Source: Gari tellinella
Taxonomy: Eukaryota > Mollusca > Bivalvia > Cardiida > Psammobiidae
Direction: 5' to 3'
Assembly (NCBI GenBank): GCA_922989275.2
Contig: OV277861.1
Location: 47,097,623-47,161,622, forward strand
DNA: 64,000 nt
In this document: in pieces, positions 43,591-54,494 of the stretch
Layout of the letters: each line of letters begins with the position of its first letter
How positions within the stretch are numbered: the first letter of the stretch is position 1
Notes under the pieces: model-generated
The model's input: the letters and a program-made list of their open reading frames with translations, nothing else
What the model was told of the DNA's origin: nothing
The model's database searches: none
Translations under genes and position numbers: made by a program

Positions 43591-43945
43591 GATGTAAAAG
43601 ACATGCAAAATGTTTAATTTTGGTCTATGGGAAATTAACATTGTAACTCAAAGCTAGGTGTAATAATCAGATTTATGATCTGTCTGATCTGAGTCTGTTT
43701 TCAATCAGCGTCAATACACGTTACACGCAACAGCAGAAATTGTAATAACTAAAACTCCATATAGGATGGGCAAACAATGCGATTAAACTTTGACGAGTGT
43801 AATGTAGTGGACGAAACCGCCAAGAAACGTAACTTGTCAGTCTACGACAACAGAATTTCTATTTACATTCTATCCCTTTGCAAAGTACGAGGAGACGTCA
43901 ATAAGACAGGATCTTTTTCATCTGTTCTAAAGGAGTAAGCGCATG

Positions 43946-44201
43946 TAGTGGAGAAGACGTTATTCTTTCCCGTTTAAACGCAAATGAAACGCAAACACAA
44001 TGCACTAAAATGTAGGAAAAGACATTTTTTCGACAATTCTGACTACTCATGTTTATCTGAACGGCAAAACGTTTTGAGCCTGATCAGACGCCGGAATACC
44101 CGGCGTCTGATCAGGCTCAAAACGTTTTGCAACAGTTAAAGCGTAAACGTGTGTTTTTTTTAATTTTTTTTTTTTTAAAGAATAACGTCTTTTCCACTAT
44201 A
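43946..44201 (+). mobile_element. MITE family A, matched arm variant
   Basis: GTAGTGGAGAAGACGTTATT ... AACGTCTTTTCCACTATA. The hairpin (44065-44131) reads CAAAACGTTTTGAGCCTGAT with its exact complement on the other arm, unlike the family form CAAACAGTTTGGAGCC. An A/T-run has expanded beside the right TIR. Confidence 0.75.
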
Positions 44202-44588
44202 CTAACCGACATATACATGCATATTTTATATTTGTATTCATAAGTTAGTTTAATCTGTATATATGCTGTGCCATTCAGTTTTTTGCTGGATCTATACTAT
44301 GGATTATTCCACTTGTGAAAAATGACCAGTTTATGTTCGTTTATATTTAGAGCTCTCTCATAATGATGACATGTGCAGACTCCTATTAAAGGGATTCTTA
44401 AGAAGCTGTTTGATCAGAATCTGCCAATTATGCATAAACTAGATATCAGCATAGACATTTGAATGTTCATATGTAAATTGCCCGTGCCATAACAAAACCC
44501 GCCTTATTGCATTGCAACACTGTACAGGCCAAGCACCGTTGTCACCCAGGCGCTCTATCTGAGTTTGGTCTGCACTACCAAAAAACCT

Positions 44589-44768
44589 TACAGTGGAGAA
44601 TCTGTTATTCTTTCCCGTTTAAACGCAAACGTACGCAAACGCAAAGCACTAAAACGTAGAAAAGAACAACTTTTGGACAATTCTGATAATTCTTGTTTAT
44701 CTTGGTGGCAAACAATAGTTTTAGCGTAAACGCGTTTATTGGGAAAGAATAACAGATTCTCCACTGTA
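44589..44768 (+). mobile_element. MITE family A, hairpin absent
   Basis: Otherwise complete copy (ends TACAGTGGAGAATCTGTTAT, ACAGATTCTCCACTGTA). The sequence passes directly from CTTGGTGGCAAACA to ATAGTTTTAGCG. In full copies GCAAACA and GCAAATA bracket the hairpin, so it has been removed, or was never inserted, at that short repeat. Confidence 0.8.
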
Positions 44769-44816
44769 TATAACAAAACTACATAATTATATGGCTTGTA
44801 GGTGCGTGTGATTGTG

Positions 44817-44882
44817 AAACAGTGTAGATCAAGACAAGCCACCGCGTCTTTGACACGGCGGCTAGCCTTGATATACACTGTT
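44817..44882. repeat. variant hairpin
   Basis: AACAGTGTAGATCAAGACAA and TTGATATACACTGTT, tip ACCGCGTC...GACACGGCGG. It keeps CAGTGT ends like family F but a different shoulder, with no TIRs seen. Confidence 0.55.
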
Positions 44883-45351
44883 TACAATGCAATTAAGCAG
44901 GTTTTGTCATGACACGGCTCATATATATAATAAATATTTGATCTTGATTTGTATAGTTTAACCATATTTTATTTCAAATTCATGAAATCGGGTCGGGCCA
45001 CAAGTTCTACCAACATTAGTTACGGCCCTCCCCTATTCAAGTAGTGATACAATAATATACAGAATGGTGATCTTGATTTGTATGGTAAAGGTGACGTTCA
45101 AAACTGTATTCCAGATTTGTATTGGGACATAAGTTATTAAAAATATAAAACATCCATTATTGAATTTCATTCCCTTTTCCTTGCATGTTATTTCCTGCTG
45201 ATCTCTGCCTATTTGCTGACAACTGATTTCTGTGCAATTTCGATCTTCAGGTGTCCGCGCGAAGGTCCATCTTCCGTAGTGTAGCTTCATGCGGTCTTTT
45301 AACTTGAGTCTTTGTACTGGAACTTCTATATCAAACGGTCCATGCTTATAA

Positions 45352-45462
45352 CGTATAAGCGTTTGCGTTGAGTCTAAAACCGTTCTCAAGCATTTGATTG
45401 GTCAGATTTGAGCCTTGAGATTTGAGAACGCACTCAGACTCAACTCAAACGCTCTATAAGCG
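45352..45462. repeat. foldback family N, copy 2
   Basis: GCGTTTGCGTTGAGTCT and AGACTCAACTCAAACGC, tip CATTTGATTGGTCAGATTTG; the arms are unequal because one AATCAAATG segment is lost. Confidence 0.65.
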
Positions 45463-45774
45463 CTGGGCATGCTCGTCGACGTTACATTCCCCAGAGGATA
45501 GTTCTTTGTAAGCTGATTTGGGAGTATCTCATCTGGCATACAGCACTAGAGACCCGCCTAACACTTCTATGGCTGTTGAAGGAGCATGATTATAGACGGG
45601 ACATGTGCTTTATCCATAACTTCCGTGTCAGGGGTCCGTTTCATCATCATAAGGCATTGACACATTTATTTTACGTCGGTTATTTGTAACAGTATAACAT
45701 AAGAAGGGCTTTTATTCCGACGTAAATTACGATCGTATCGTATATATACGATATGTTGTTTACGATCTATACAT

Positions 45775-45988
45775 GTTTACGCTTTAACGTTTATTTCAAG
45801 TGCAAACAGTTTTGAGCCTGATCAGACGCTGGGTAACCCGGCGTCTGATCAGGCTCCAAACTGTTTGCTACTCAGATAACAATGAAGAGTCAGAACTGTC
45901 ATAAGGTTGTCCTTTTCTACATTTTAGTGTTTTTCGTTTGCGTTTCGTTTGCGTTTAAGCGGAAAAGAATAACGTTTTATCTACTGTA
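45775..45988 (-). mobile_element. MITE family A, left end lost
   Basis: Reverse orientation. Hairpin 45802-45868. Right end GTTTAAGCGGAAAAGAAT then CTACTGTA. The left TIR beyond AACGTTTATTTC is missing. Confidence 0.7.
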
Positions 45989-46666
45989 TCCGTAAATCAG
46001 ACGCATGTACCTTTCCTTAATATCCACGTCGTGACACCGAGGAGCTTGTATGGCAATGGTTTCAGAGGTAGATTTGCAAGGGAAGGATCTTATTTGCTTT
46101 TGGCAAATATGTTCGGTTCTATATAAAAATAAGAAGAATGAATTTCGACCTAGAAGTTTGTTAAGTTTTCAGATGTTTCCGGTTTAGAAAAGGTTGAGTT
46201 TCATTATTTAGATCTACATGGTATCATGAATTGGTTGCCTTAGAACTACAGTAAATCCAAATGTTATTCAGAAAATTTCCAAAATGAATAAAATGTGATC
46301 AATATGATATTGACTACAAAAATACAACTACAACAACAACAATAACAAACAAACCAAAAGCAACAACAATATAAGAAGAAAAAGTGTACAGGAACAAAAT
46401 CGTAAGCAACGCAACCTAGATCAAAGACTTTGAATACCCAGTTTGATAGTCTTCCTTGCAATCTTTTAAAGCCGCATTTTGTAATTGGGAAACAATAATT
46501 TATTTTATTTTGTATCCCATTTGAACAAAACAGGTCGTGGAATTTTCCCGAAAAACGTTTTAATATCTTAAATCCATTTTTAAATCACTTCATACTGCGA
46601 CAATATATGTAACATATTTTGTGTTCTCTATATAATGAAAAGGTTGATATGTTTCTTTATATGTCT

Positions 46667-46735
46667 TGGTTCACTTGAAGAGCGAGTGAATTGCAATGCA
46701 AAGACACTGAGTTCGAGTCCCAAACTATTAAATTC
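46667..46735 (+). mobile_element. degenerate tRNA-like SINE relic
   Basis: GGTTCACTTGAAGAGCGAG, an anticodon-like TTGCAA and B box GAGTTCGAGTCCC. Stems do not pair; no gene. Confidence 0.35.
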
Positions 46736-46842
46736 ATTTTTACAGTGTTTTGTCCGATTTTATTGGCCTGTCAAACATGAATAATGCAGAGGTCAAGAGA
46801 TTACTTATTGTTTAGCATTACTGTGCGCTATATAGCTCATCA

Positions 46843-47092
46843 TACAGTGGAGAATCTGTTATTCTTTCCCGTTTAAACGCAAACGTACGCAAACGCAAAG
46901 CACTTAAACGTAGAAAAGAACAACTTTTGGACAATTTCGATAATTCTTGTTTATCTTGGTGGCAAAAAGTTTGGAGCCTGATCAGACGCCGGGTTACCCG
47001 GCGTCTGATCTGGCTCCAAACTGTTTGCACTGCAAATAATAGTTTTAGCGTAAACGCGTTTATTGGGAAAGAATAACAGATTCTCCACTGTA
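46843..47092 (+). mobile_element. MITE family A
   Basis: Complete. TACAGTGGAGAATCTGTTAT ... ACAGATTCTCCACTGTA. Hairpin 46964-47027, one arm CAAAAAGTTTGG. Confidence 0.8.
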
Positions 47093-48489
47093 TAACGTTA
47101 TAGTTTAACGGCTGACAAGTCAACACAATCGGAATATAACAACTGAACGCGCAAGAAAGCCACACAGTGAAACTCATCACTTTTGTTTTTAAATAAGTAA
47201 CAAGGGAAATTTGACATTCAGAGCGGTCGTTCGTGTCACGTGACAACTACAGCTATGTACTGTTTAGAGTACATTTTACTTAAGGTTTGCTACGGTTGTA
47301 AATCAACTGTTTTAGTGGTTATGTATGCTTTTTAAGATCGATATGGCCCGTAATATTGTTTAAACAACATTTCTAACCTTGGATATAATTCAGATATCTT
47401 AAAAATAGTCTGATTACCTGATTACAAAATTGGACTTTTATACCGACGATGAGGCTGATTTGGTATAATTTTAGATACGGTTCACTGTAAGAACAAAGAA
47501 AAGATTTCCGCAACATTATAGAATTAATATAATACATGTATCACACTAGTATTTGCATCTTTTCGCAATGTTTACAAATTTTGCGCATAAAAAATTGAAT
47601 ATTCTAAATGATATATAAACTAAACAAGAAAACGTGAACAAGCAACATCTTATTACGTTTTATTTGCAATTATTTGAAACTACCAACTACATGTATGTAT
47701 GTATGTATGAAAAGGCTTAGAAACAAAACTTCGATGGTAATAAAACCAGTAATAGATTATTGAATATTTAAGGTTTTCCAACACGGAAGATCGCATTTTT
47801 ATCTCGGAATTGTCCATGTTCAATGGAATATATCGATAATACGGAGCTTATACGGCCCCTTATATTTAATAATTACTCTAAAATAAAGAGTTTATCTTTG
47901 ATACATATAAGGTGTAGTTTGTAGTTATATCAACATTTATAGTTATCTCTATCGAAATTGATATTTTATATCTGCTATATATATATAAACTTATATTTTC
48001 TGATCGGTTAAATGAAAATAATATCTTTGCCAATAATTGTTTGTCAATTATTAATAGGCATTAATATATAAATTTGTAAAAAAGAGAGAATGTATATCTT
48101 ACAAAACATATTGTGTTGTGTAAGTTTCTAAGCTATAATGATTGTAAAAGGCTTAAAAGAACACATTATATGACTAACCAGTATAAGTTTATTTTATTAA
48201 CTCCATAAGTAATATATATTTCATACATTTAATGAATATCTTGCTGAATACGTATTCATAATAAATATATAAAATATCTAAATTAGTGATTTATTTTAAA
48301 TAAATAGTGATTTTATGAGAAAATTCGCGTTATATTAATATATTTCAATAAAAATGAATTATTTATGCTTCAAGGCCAAATATAAGAGATAAAATGTATG
48401 TGTTATGTTATATACACAAAATCCTTTTCCTAAACTAATCTTTAGATGTTTATAAAAGCGTCTGACATCAGATTTCAAAAATATTAATT
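47093..48489. other. gene-free AT-rich stretch
   Basis: Very AT-rich between 47800 and 48450, with a short GTAT microsatellite at 47692-47708. No gene, hairpin or repeat family recognised. Confidence 0.45.
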
Positions 48490-48818
48490 TTTAAGAGACA
48501 ACGACTATATTTGTTGTTCGGAGGAGTTGCTATAGGAAGGGAAATTGCCTTACATTTGCAAACAGCTTAAATATTGATCAGACGCGCGTCTGCGCGTCTG
48601 ATCTGGATTCAAGCTGTTTGTCACTCGTCATTAGTTTTTATCTCTTTCAAAATGTTCAATATGTGACTTTGAGAAAAACAGCCGATGCCAATTTTAAGCA
48701 GACGATATTACAGCAGTGAAAAGGTTTGGCATACTTGTCTTGTATGGGGAATTGCGACAAGCATTGTTGTAAGGAGGAAATCGTTTTTAGAGTGCCGTTG
48801 TAGAGAGGGGGTATTGTA
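48490..48818 (-). mobile_element. MITE family D, hairpin tip altered
   Basis: Reverse copy, right end TGTAGAGAGGGGGTATTGTA. Hairpin near 48559-48622, GATCAGACGCGCGTCTGCGC then GTCTGATC: the usual GCCGCGTAACGC tip is replaced. Confidence 0.7.
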
Positions 48819-49084
48819 TATCAATACATAATTTTCATGTTTCTGCCACTAATATCGGGGACAACAATCAGAACAAGGGAATCGCTTTTGTGTACTCCTT
48901 GGTATTGGCGAGCATATTATGTGTACTGTTATGTATATGCATTGTTTTTAGTCTAGATTACATTATATATGTATGAATTCGTATTGTATTATCACTGTTG
49001 TCAAAATGAAGTAATTCAATCAGCCGGTGCTAGAGGGCGAGAGCAATATTGCGCTTTTCAGTATTGCATATGAACAGACTCAAG

Positions 49085-49410
49085 TAAATCAGTGATGAGT
49101 TCAGTAAAGAAATCGATGGCCGTCAATGGCCATCGATTGCGAGTTGGTCACCGGTCTAAAAACAATGAAGAAAACGTAATTATTTCGTTCAAACGCAAAC
49201 GCATTGCAATGGAATATACAAAATAACAATTTTTTTTTATCAATTCTGACAACCAGTTTTAATCTGAGTGGCAAAGTTAGCAATGAAAATAATAGTTTTA
49301 GCGTAACCAGGGTTATTTGGGAAGAATACGTGTTCTCTACTGTATTCTGCACGCTGCACACGGGGCACAAACTGCTAACCTAAACAGAAAACAATGGTAA
49401 TTGAACACGC
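49085..49410 (+). mobile_element. element O copy without hairpin
   Basis: Same outer sequence as 28602-29243 (AGTGATGAGTTCAGTAAAGA; CTGCACGCTGCACACGGGGC). It lacks the type I hairpin (AGTGGCAAAGTTAGCAATG at the site) and the 310-bp Q insert. Confidence 0.55.
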
Positions 49411-49414
49411 TGCA

Positions 49415-49602
49415 GGGGCCCGTCTTACGAAACAACGTACCACAACAACGGTCGTAAGTCAAAACTTTAAAATACATATCATTTCTGATTTCTCCATTTG
49501 ATTCTGTCTTGTCACAATAAGGATTAGATGGAAAAGTAGATAGTATTTTAGAATATGACTTACAAAAATATTTGTCGTACGATGTTTCTTACGACGGGTC
49601 CC
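49415..49602. mobile_element. MITE family I, copy 2
   Basis: GGGCCCGTCTTACGAAACAA ... CGACGGGTCCC. The ends read TTACGAAAC where copies 1 and 3 read TTCATAAAAC, on both sides. One hairpin arm is missing. Confidence 0.65.
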
Positions 49603-49605
49603 AGG

Positions 49606-49830
49606 TGCCAGTTTCATAAAACTTCGTACGACACATGTTGTCGTAAGTCAGATTATAAAATTCTCAAATATTAGTTATTTCTCCATCTTATCATATCTTG
49701 TGATATCTCTTTTGTATCGTCTTTTCAAGACGATTCAAAAGAGATGCCACAAGACAGTATTATATAGAGAAATCAGAAATTAAATATATTTTAAAGTTTT
49801 GACTTACGACCGTTTTATGAAACGGACCCC
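49606..49830. mobile_element. MITE family I, copy 3
   Basis: GCCAGTTTCATAAAACTTCG ... CGTTTTATGAAACGGACCC, four bases after copy 2. Tip CGTCTTTTCAAGACG. Confidence 0.7.
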
Positions 49831-50397
49831 AGATATGCAATGTTCAATGTTTACTTTGTTTTCGATTCTTACAAGGGATATTCACTAATCCAAAACTTAA
49901 TATTTTGTATTATTCTGTGATTTTAACACTGAAACTAAGTTTACCTGTGATAACAAACATGTTCATCCTTCATTTTATGTTGAAAGTGCTAATCTGTTTA
50001 TTTGGAATCTGATTCTAGATGAAACATAGTCTCATAAAAACATTTGGTAGTCTACGCCAATTACTTTATATAAATATCACAGATTTAAAGAAATATATCT
50101 TTTCACAGGACGTCTATATAATTGGAAATTATTTATTTATTTTCAAATCATAATGTTAAGCGCCTACCACGTTCCTTTTGAAGTGTTATAGTATTATAAA
50201 CATATAAACAGTTTCTCACAAAACCACCCCTGTTTTCTATAGCGAACAGCGATCACGAATATCCCTGTCTCCAACATATGTGAGATAAATTTGATGACGT
50301 CACTCTAAGTTCACTATACATACAGGCGTTAATACGTCACTAGGGTTAAAAAAAGCCTATTGCTTTGAAAAATAACTTAAAATAGTTGGAGAAAGAA
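49831..50397. other. gene-free stretch
   Basis: AT-rich, nothing recognised. Confidence 0.4.
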
Positions 50398-50544
50398 TAT
50401 GTCACTCGTCGATGTTTAAGACAAGTTGATCTTAAACTCGTCTAGAATAGAAAAGCTACTAAGCTCGCCAAAGCTCGCTTAATAACATTTCAAATCTAGA
50501 CTCGTTTGAGATCAACTTGTCATAAACATCGACTCATGACATAT
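50398..50544. repeat. long foldback, family S
   Basis: GACAAGTTGATCTTAAACTC and GAGTTTGATCTC-type partner; outer ATATGTCACTCGTCGATG against CATCGACTCATGACATAT. Tip AAGCTCGCCAAAGCTCGCTT. Confidence 0.7.
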
Positions 50545-50642
50545 CCTATATATATCTCATAGGAAGAATAACGGCCAAGTATACAAGTAACTAAGAAATA
50601 TGTGTTGTTATAAAATACTGAATCTCTTATAGATGTGACACT

Positions 50643-50874
50643 TTAACCCACTTGCGCCCAGTGGATTCTTCCATGTTTTATATAATATTGGATAAGTCAA
50701 TTTTGTATCAAAGAGATGCCTGAAATAATAATTACTTTCATTTTGTTTTATATTGAAGTTCCTATCAGCAAACAGTGTACACTCTGATCAGACGCCGCAT
50801 AATGCGGCGTCTGATCAGACTCTACACTGTTTGCCTATGTCCCATATATGGGGTCGTGGGTACAAATGAGTTAA
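50643..50874 (+). mobile_element. MITE family F
   Basis: TTAACCCACTTGCGCCCAG ... GGGTACAAATGAGTTAA. Hairpin 50770-50832, ACTCTGATCAGACGCCGCAT with full partner. Confidence 0.75.
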
Positions 50875-51020
50875 TAAACAACAAAAAATGAAAGGCTGAA
50901 AGTCATTGTAATAATAACAATTATTCACACATTATGTTCAGGGCTCGGAATACTTTAGAATACTGCAACTTATAATGCTGATTCAAATCACCTTTATTTA
51001 TAGATATAATTTGACCACCA

Positions 51021-51229
51021 TTCAACCCCCTAAGTGTCTTACCCCGAGTACAATGTTTACATGTATTTTCAAACGATTTGTATCCTGATCGGACGCCGAA
51101 GACGTAACGCTGCCGCTGATCTGACTCTAAATTGTTTGATGCAGATTTCAATAATTCTTTTAAAAACCAAAACTGAGAAATTAAGTTATCTTTAAAAAAC
51201 TTACGATGTCATGGATGTGAAGGGCTTAA
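51021..51229 (+). mobile_element. MITE family E, decayed
   Basis: TCAACCCCCTAAGTGTC ... GGATGTGAAGGGCTTAA. The hairpin (51072-51138) is disrupted at its tip (GCCGAAGACGTAACGCTGCC). Confidence 0.65.
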
Positions 51230-51269
51230 ACGCCGAAAGGTAGATTAGAAACGTAGCATATCTGAATGT

Positions 51270-51471
51270 CAGGGCTGCCATAAGTTGATCATGAACAATC
51301 CTAAGATTTCCAAATTGTCTATTTTTCAAGCGCAATTACTTAAACTGGTTGAACGTAAAGTAGAAAGGGGCTTAAGGCGCATTCTGCTTTACTTTCAGTC
51401 TACTTTAAAATATCTTCTGCTAGGATAAACATCCGAAAATGTCGGAAAAATCCGGAGAAATAGCAGCCCTG
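51270..51471 (-). mobile_element. hAT-like MITE family P, copy 2
   Basis: CAGGGCTGCCATAAG ... AAATAGCAGCCCTG, reverse of 32078-32331. Type II hairpin near 51338-51410. It lacks the ~50 bp of family B sequence beside the hairpin in copy 1. Confidence 0.6.
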
Positions 51472-51530
51472 AAATGTTGGTTTGACCTGATTGCTTAAAT
51501 TTCTGTTAGACAAAATAAACACATGTAATA

Positions 51531-51776
51531 TTTACTCTTTCAACGCTAAGTAGCTATTGTAGGTTATAAGTTCCCTTGTCGTTATTTATAGTTTTCAAAA
51601 CATGACTCAGTCTACTTGGAGTTCTGGGTAGTGTAATAAATATTGCTCTAAATTAGCAAACAGTGTAGTCACTGGACAGAAGGCTCCTAAAGGAGCCCAC
51701 TGATCTGGATCTTCACTGTTTGCAAATGTAATGGGTATATTTTAAACAAGTAGTCCATGTTGTTGAGAGAGTTAAA
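51531..51776 (+). mobile_element. MITE family G, diverged
   Basis: TTTACTCTTTCAACGC ... GAGAGAGTTAAA. Hairpin 51658-51722: CAAACAGTGTAGTCACTGG ... GGATCTTCACTGTTTG with tip GGCTCCTAAAGGAGCC. Confidence 0.65.
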
Positions 51777-51904
51777 TTGTAAATGAGACATCACTAGGGC
51801 TAATATTCTGCATGTTATGTATAATTATCGTTTTCAAATTTGTTGTTTGCAACAGTTCACAAAGTTAATTTAATGACATTTTCTTTCGGAAAATATGATC
51901 AGAA

Positions 51905-51974
51905 TATCAAACAGTTTCAACCCAGAAAAGACGTCGTTTTACACGGCGTTTCATCTGGATCTAAGCTGTTTGCA
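51905..51974. repeat. degenerate type I hairpin
   Basis: CAAACAGTTTCAACCCAGAA and GATCTAAGCTGTTTG with several mismatches; TIRs not recognised. Confidence 0.5.
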
Positions 51975-52317
51975 ACAATACCTATTTTTTCAACAGTTCT
52001 TATGAGCGACCACAGCTATATGTGAAGTTCTAAAAAAACAGGGTTTTCGTTAAAGAGAGGTGAACGCTAAATGAATGGCAAATTTAATGCTAATGGTAAA
52101 GGATCTTTTATAAGCATTCTGCATTACGTTTGGCCTGCATTAAGCTTTTACCTGTATCTAATACTAGAAATATATATTGTTTTGCGCGATCGCTTGATTA
52201 ATACATGTTTGACTGTAGTTCGTCTACTAGATCTAATGACATGCACCATTTTCATAACTGTAATACCCTTAATGTATTCCAATTAGTATAATATACACCA
52301 GATATATTTAACTATGT

Positions 52318-52569
52318 TTAACCCATTACCACATAGCCAGTTTCTAGTTTAGAAGACATGTGACCACTTAAAGCAGGTTGAAAGTAAAGCGGAATGCGCC
52401 TTAATGCGCGTCCTGTTTTGTTTTTTACCTGCTTTAAGCTACCATCTGTTAGAATATAGAAAATATTTCTTGTTATACATATTCATTACTGTATATATTG
52501 GAACTATTTTCTTCAGTGGAGGAATGAATTAATTGCGTAAAAAGGCGTATTAATGGAGTAATGGGATAA
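52318..52569 (+). mobile_element. MITE family B
   Basis: TTAACCCATTACCACATAG ... TTAATGGAGTAATGGGATAA. Hairpin 52368-52440, the right arm diverging (GTCCTGTTTTGTTTTTTACC). Confidence 0.75.
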
Positions 52570-52658
52570 TACGATGAGGGAAGAGGACACGAATGATGCG
52601 AACAGTACATTCGCTGATCAAATGCCGCTTTTCCAACGCCACGTTTGACCCGTCGCTT

Positions 52659-52798
52659 CAAGGTAATAAAGCGTTTGAATTGAGTCTGATTTTGTTCTCT
52701 CAAGCATTTGATTGGTCAGATTTAAGCCTAGGCTCAAATTTGACTAATCAAATGCTTAAGAACGACTTCAGACTTAACTCAAAAGATTTATAGCCTTG
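52659..52798. repeat. foldback family N, copy 3
   Basis: GCGTTTGAATTGAGTCTGA and TCAGACTTAACTCAAAAG, tip AGATTTAAGCCTAGGCTCAA. The most symmetrical of the three. Confidence 0.7.
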
Positions 52799-52909
52799 GA
52801 TCCTGAAGCAGTTTGCTGCGATTGAGGATATGAACATGCAGATGTATTAGCAAATCAAAGGTAATTACGAACGTCATGAATGATTGTAGATGTGTTGGGT
52901 CGTTTATCA

Positions 52910-54160
52910 TTATGCACAAGCATAAAAAATCATAATTATCAACAAAACTAAATTCCAAAGAACGGAGAGGTATAAACATGCACAGTTAATTCGTGCTGAA
53001 AGTAGCTTTTGACGCAGTTCAGGTTTACAATAACAACGATTAGTTCTTAAAATGTGCTCAGATTGGCCCATTATATTATTCTCTTCTTTCATTCTGTTAG
53101 CCGGAGTGTCATTTTCTTTACCCTGACCATAATGACAGCAAATACTTTTGTTAGAGTTTGTCCTTGTTCCAGTAATAAGGGATACCAATCCATGAGAGTG
53201 ATAGTTTTCTATAGCTATTATCAGAACTATCATAACGGTTGTCAATGCGCTTCCAACCATATGTAAGAAAATGTAGACAATACACACAGACACTCCATCT
53301 GAAGTCTTTGGTAATGAGTCAGCAACATAGGATAGGAAAACAGCCAGTGTTATAAATATAGAAATACAAAGAGTTACTCGGTCACTACTGGATACTGGTA
53401 GAATGAAGCACAAAATGTTCAGCAGCGATACCACAAACACCGGTCCTAGAATATTCAGTATGTAGTACAAGGGCTTTCTTTTTAGTGTAACTGTATAACC
53501 GGCTTTGTTATACTCCCCAGAGCTGTATGTTTTATTCCAGAATTCTCGATTGTGGTAAAGCGCGTTCCATTCACCGCTCGGGGCAAGTGTTTCCAAAGTG
53601 TCGTTACTGCAATTGAGGAAAAACATCAAATGTTCCACCGAATATGACCAAGCCTCCAACACAAACGAAACTTCCTGAGTGTCGAAGGGATATTCCGTTA
53701 CATTCACACCAGTTCTCAGTGTTACATGAAAATATGGGAAAATTCTTACAGTGCCATCGTATGTTATTCTCGCTATAGTGTTGTCAAAGCTTAGGAATAC
53801 CATGGACTCAATTTTACCGGACATCATCAAATCAGGCGTCCAAATTGTCTTTGGTTCGGCAGTTATCCATGTCAGATTGCCTACATCGCTTTTGTTCCAT
53901 TTGAGTCTCTCGTCTGTCCATTCAAGGTCCATGTACATCTCGGCTTGAACTGTTTTTTGTTTCAAATCGATATAGTCAATTGACACGAAATTCATTTTTA
54001 CTTCAACTTGAGTTATTTCCTGCTTTAATATCCCTGGTCGAAGATGTCTGTTATAATTGTCAAACAGACATTTGTGTAATAATTCCACATTGTCGCACTG
54101 TGGTTGTCCAGATATGTTTACAAAAAGAAAACTAAACCACAAAATCCTAGTGATATACAT
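52910..54160 (-). CDS. pentameric ligand-gated ion channel subunit lacking Cys-loop cysteines
   Basis: Intronless, 416 residues. Signal peptide 1-18, extracellular ligand-binding domain about 19-229, then M1 230-254, M2 259-283, M3 290-317, a short cytoplasmic loop and M4 391-413. Family hallmarks: WTDERLKWN (loop D), WTPDLMMSG (loop A), YPFDTQ, EAWSYS (loop B), LYYILNILGP into M1. The two Cys-loop cysteines are Thr150 and Val164 (T-GVNVTEYPFDTQE-V). There is no vicinal Cys pair in loop C (TYSSGEY), so it is not a classical alpha subunit. Asp260 (-1') and Asp281 (20') suggest a cation path; 9' is Ile270. Two cysteines near the N-terminus (22, 31) could pair instead. Acts at the plasma membrane; ligand unknown. 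Closest family: nicotinic-receptor-like subunits. Start at 54160 gives a good signal peptide. Confidence 0.92.
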   Translation of the reverse strand: MYITRILWFSFLFVNISGQPQCDNVELLHKCLFDNYNRHLRPGILKQEITQVEVKMNFVSIDYIDLKQKTVQAEMYMDLEWTDERLKWNKSDVGNLTWITAEPKTIWTPDLMMSGKIESMVFLSFDNTIARITYDGTVRIFPYFHVTLRTGVNVTEYPFDTQEVSFVLEAWSYSVEHLMFFLNCSNDTLETLAPSGEWNALYHNREFWNKTYSSGEYNKAGYTVTLKRKPLYYILNILGPVFVVSLLNILCFILPVSSSDRVTLCISIFITLAVFLSYVADSLPKTSDGVSVCIVYIFLHMVGSALTTVMIVLIIAIENYHSHGLVSLITGTRTNSNKSICCHYGQGKENDTPANRMKEENNIMGQSEHILRTNRCYCKPELRQKLLSARINCACLYLSVLWNLVLLIIMIFYACA

Positions 54161-54494
54161 TATGCTATCTCCGTCCTGTCTCTGAAAACAACTAGAGATA
54201 ATTTTTCAGTTACTTTGTAAACTAAAGCCATTGAGTAACTTCAAAGTATTTGATTTTAACTAATCTGAACGCTTCAGTCGTAAGTGGTTTTTGGCATCTA
54301 ATGTGTATTTCGAGTCCATGCGCTTAACATCAGACAGATTCGCAACGATTGTGTTTTACACTACACAGGTAATTTAAACAAGAGCTACCAGTTCTAAGAT
54401 AAGTTCGTTCACCTTTGGTGTCGATAATATAGTTTCAGTATTGCAGCTTAGTGTGAATGAACGAAGCAAGCACACTCAACCATTAATATTTAAT

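Noticed and set aside
43777..43938. 53-codon ATG-to-stop frame (MRLNFDECNVVDETAKK...)
   Set aside because: It reads like plausible protein, but there is no homology I can recognise, no splice context, and it ends 8 bases before a MITE. Too short to support.
46264..46461. 65-codon Cys/Phe-rich membrane-like frame
   Set aside because: Produced by a low-complexity CAA/AAC-rich tract read on the minus strand.
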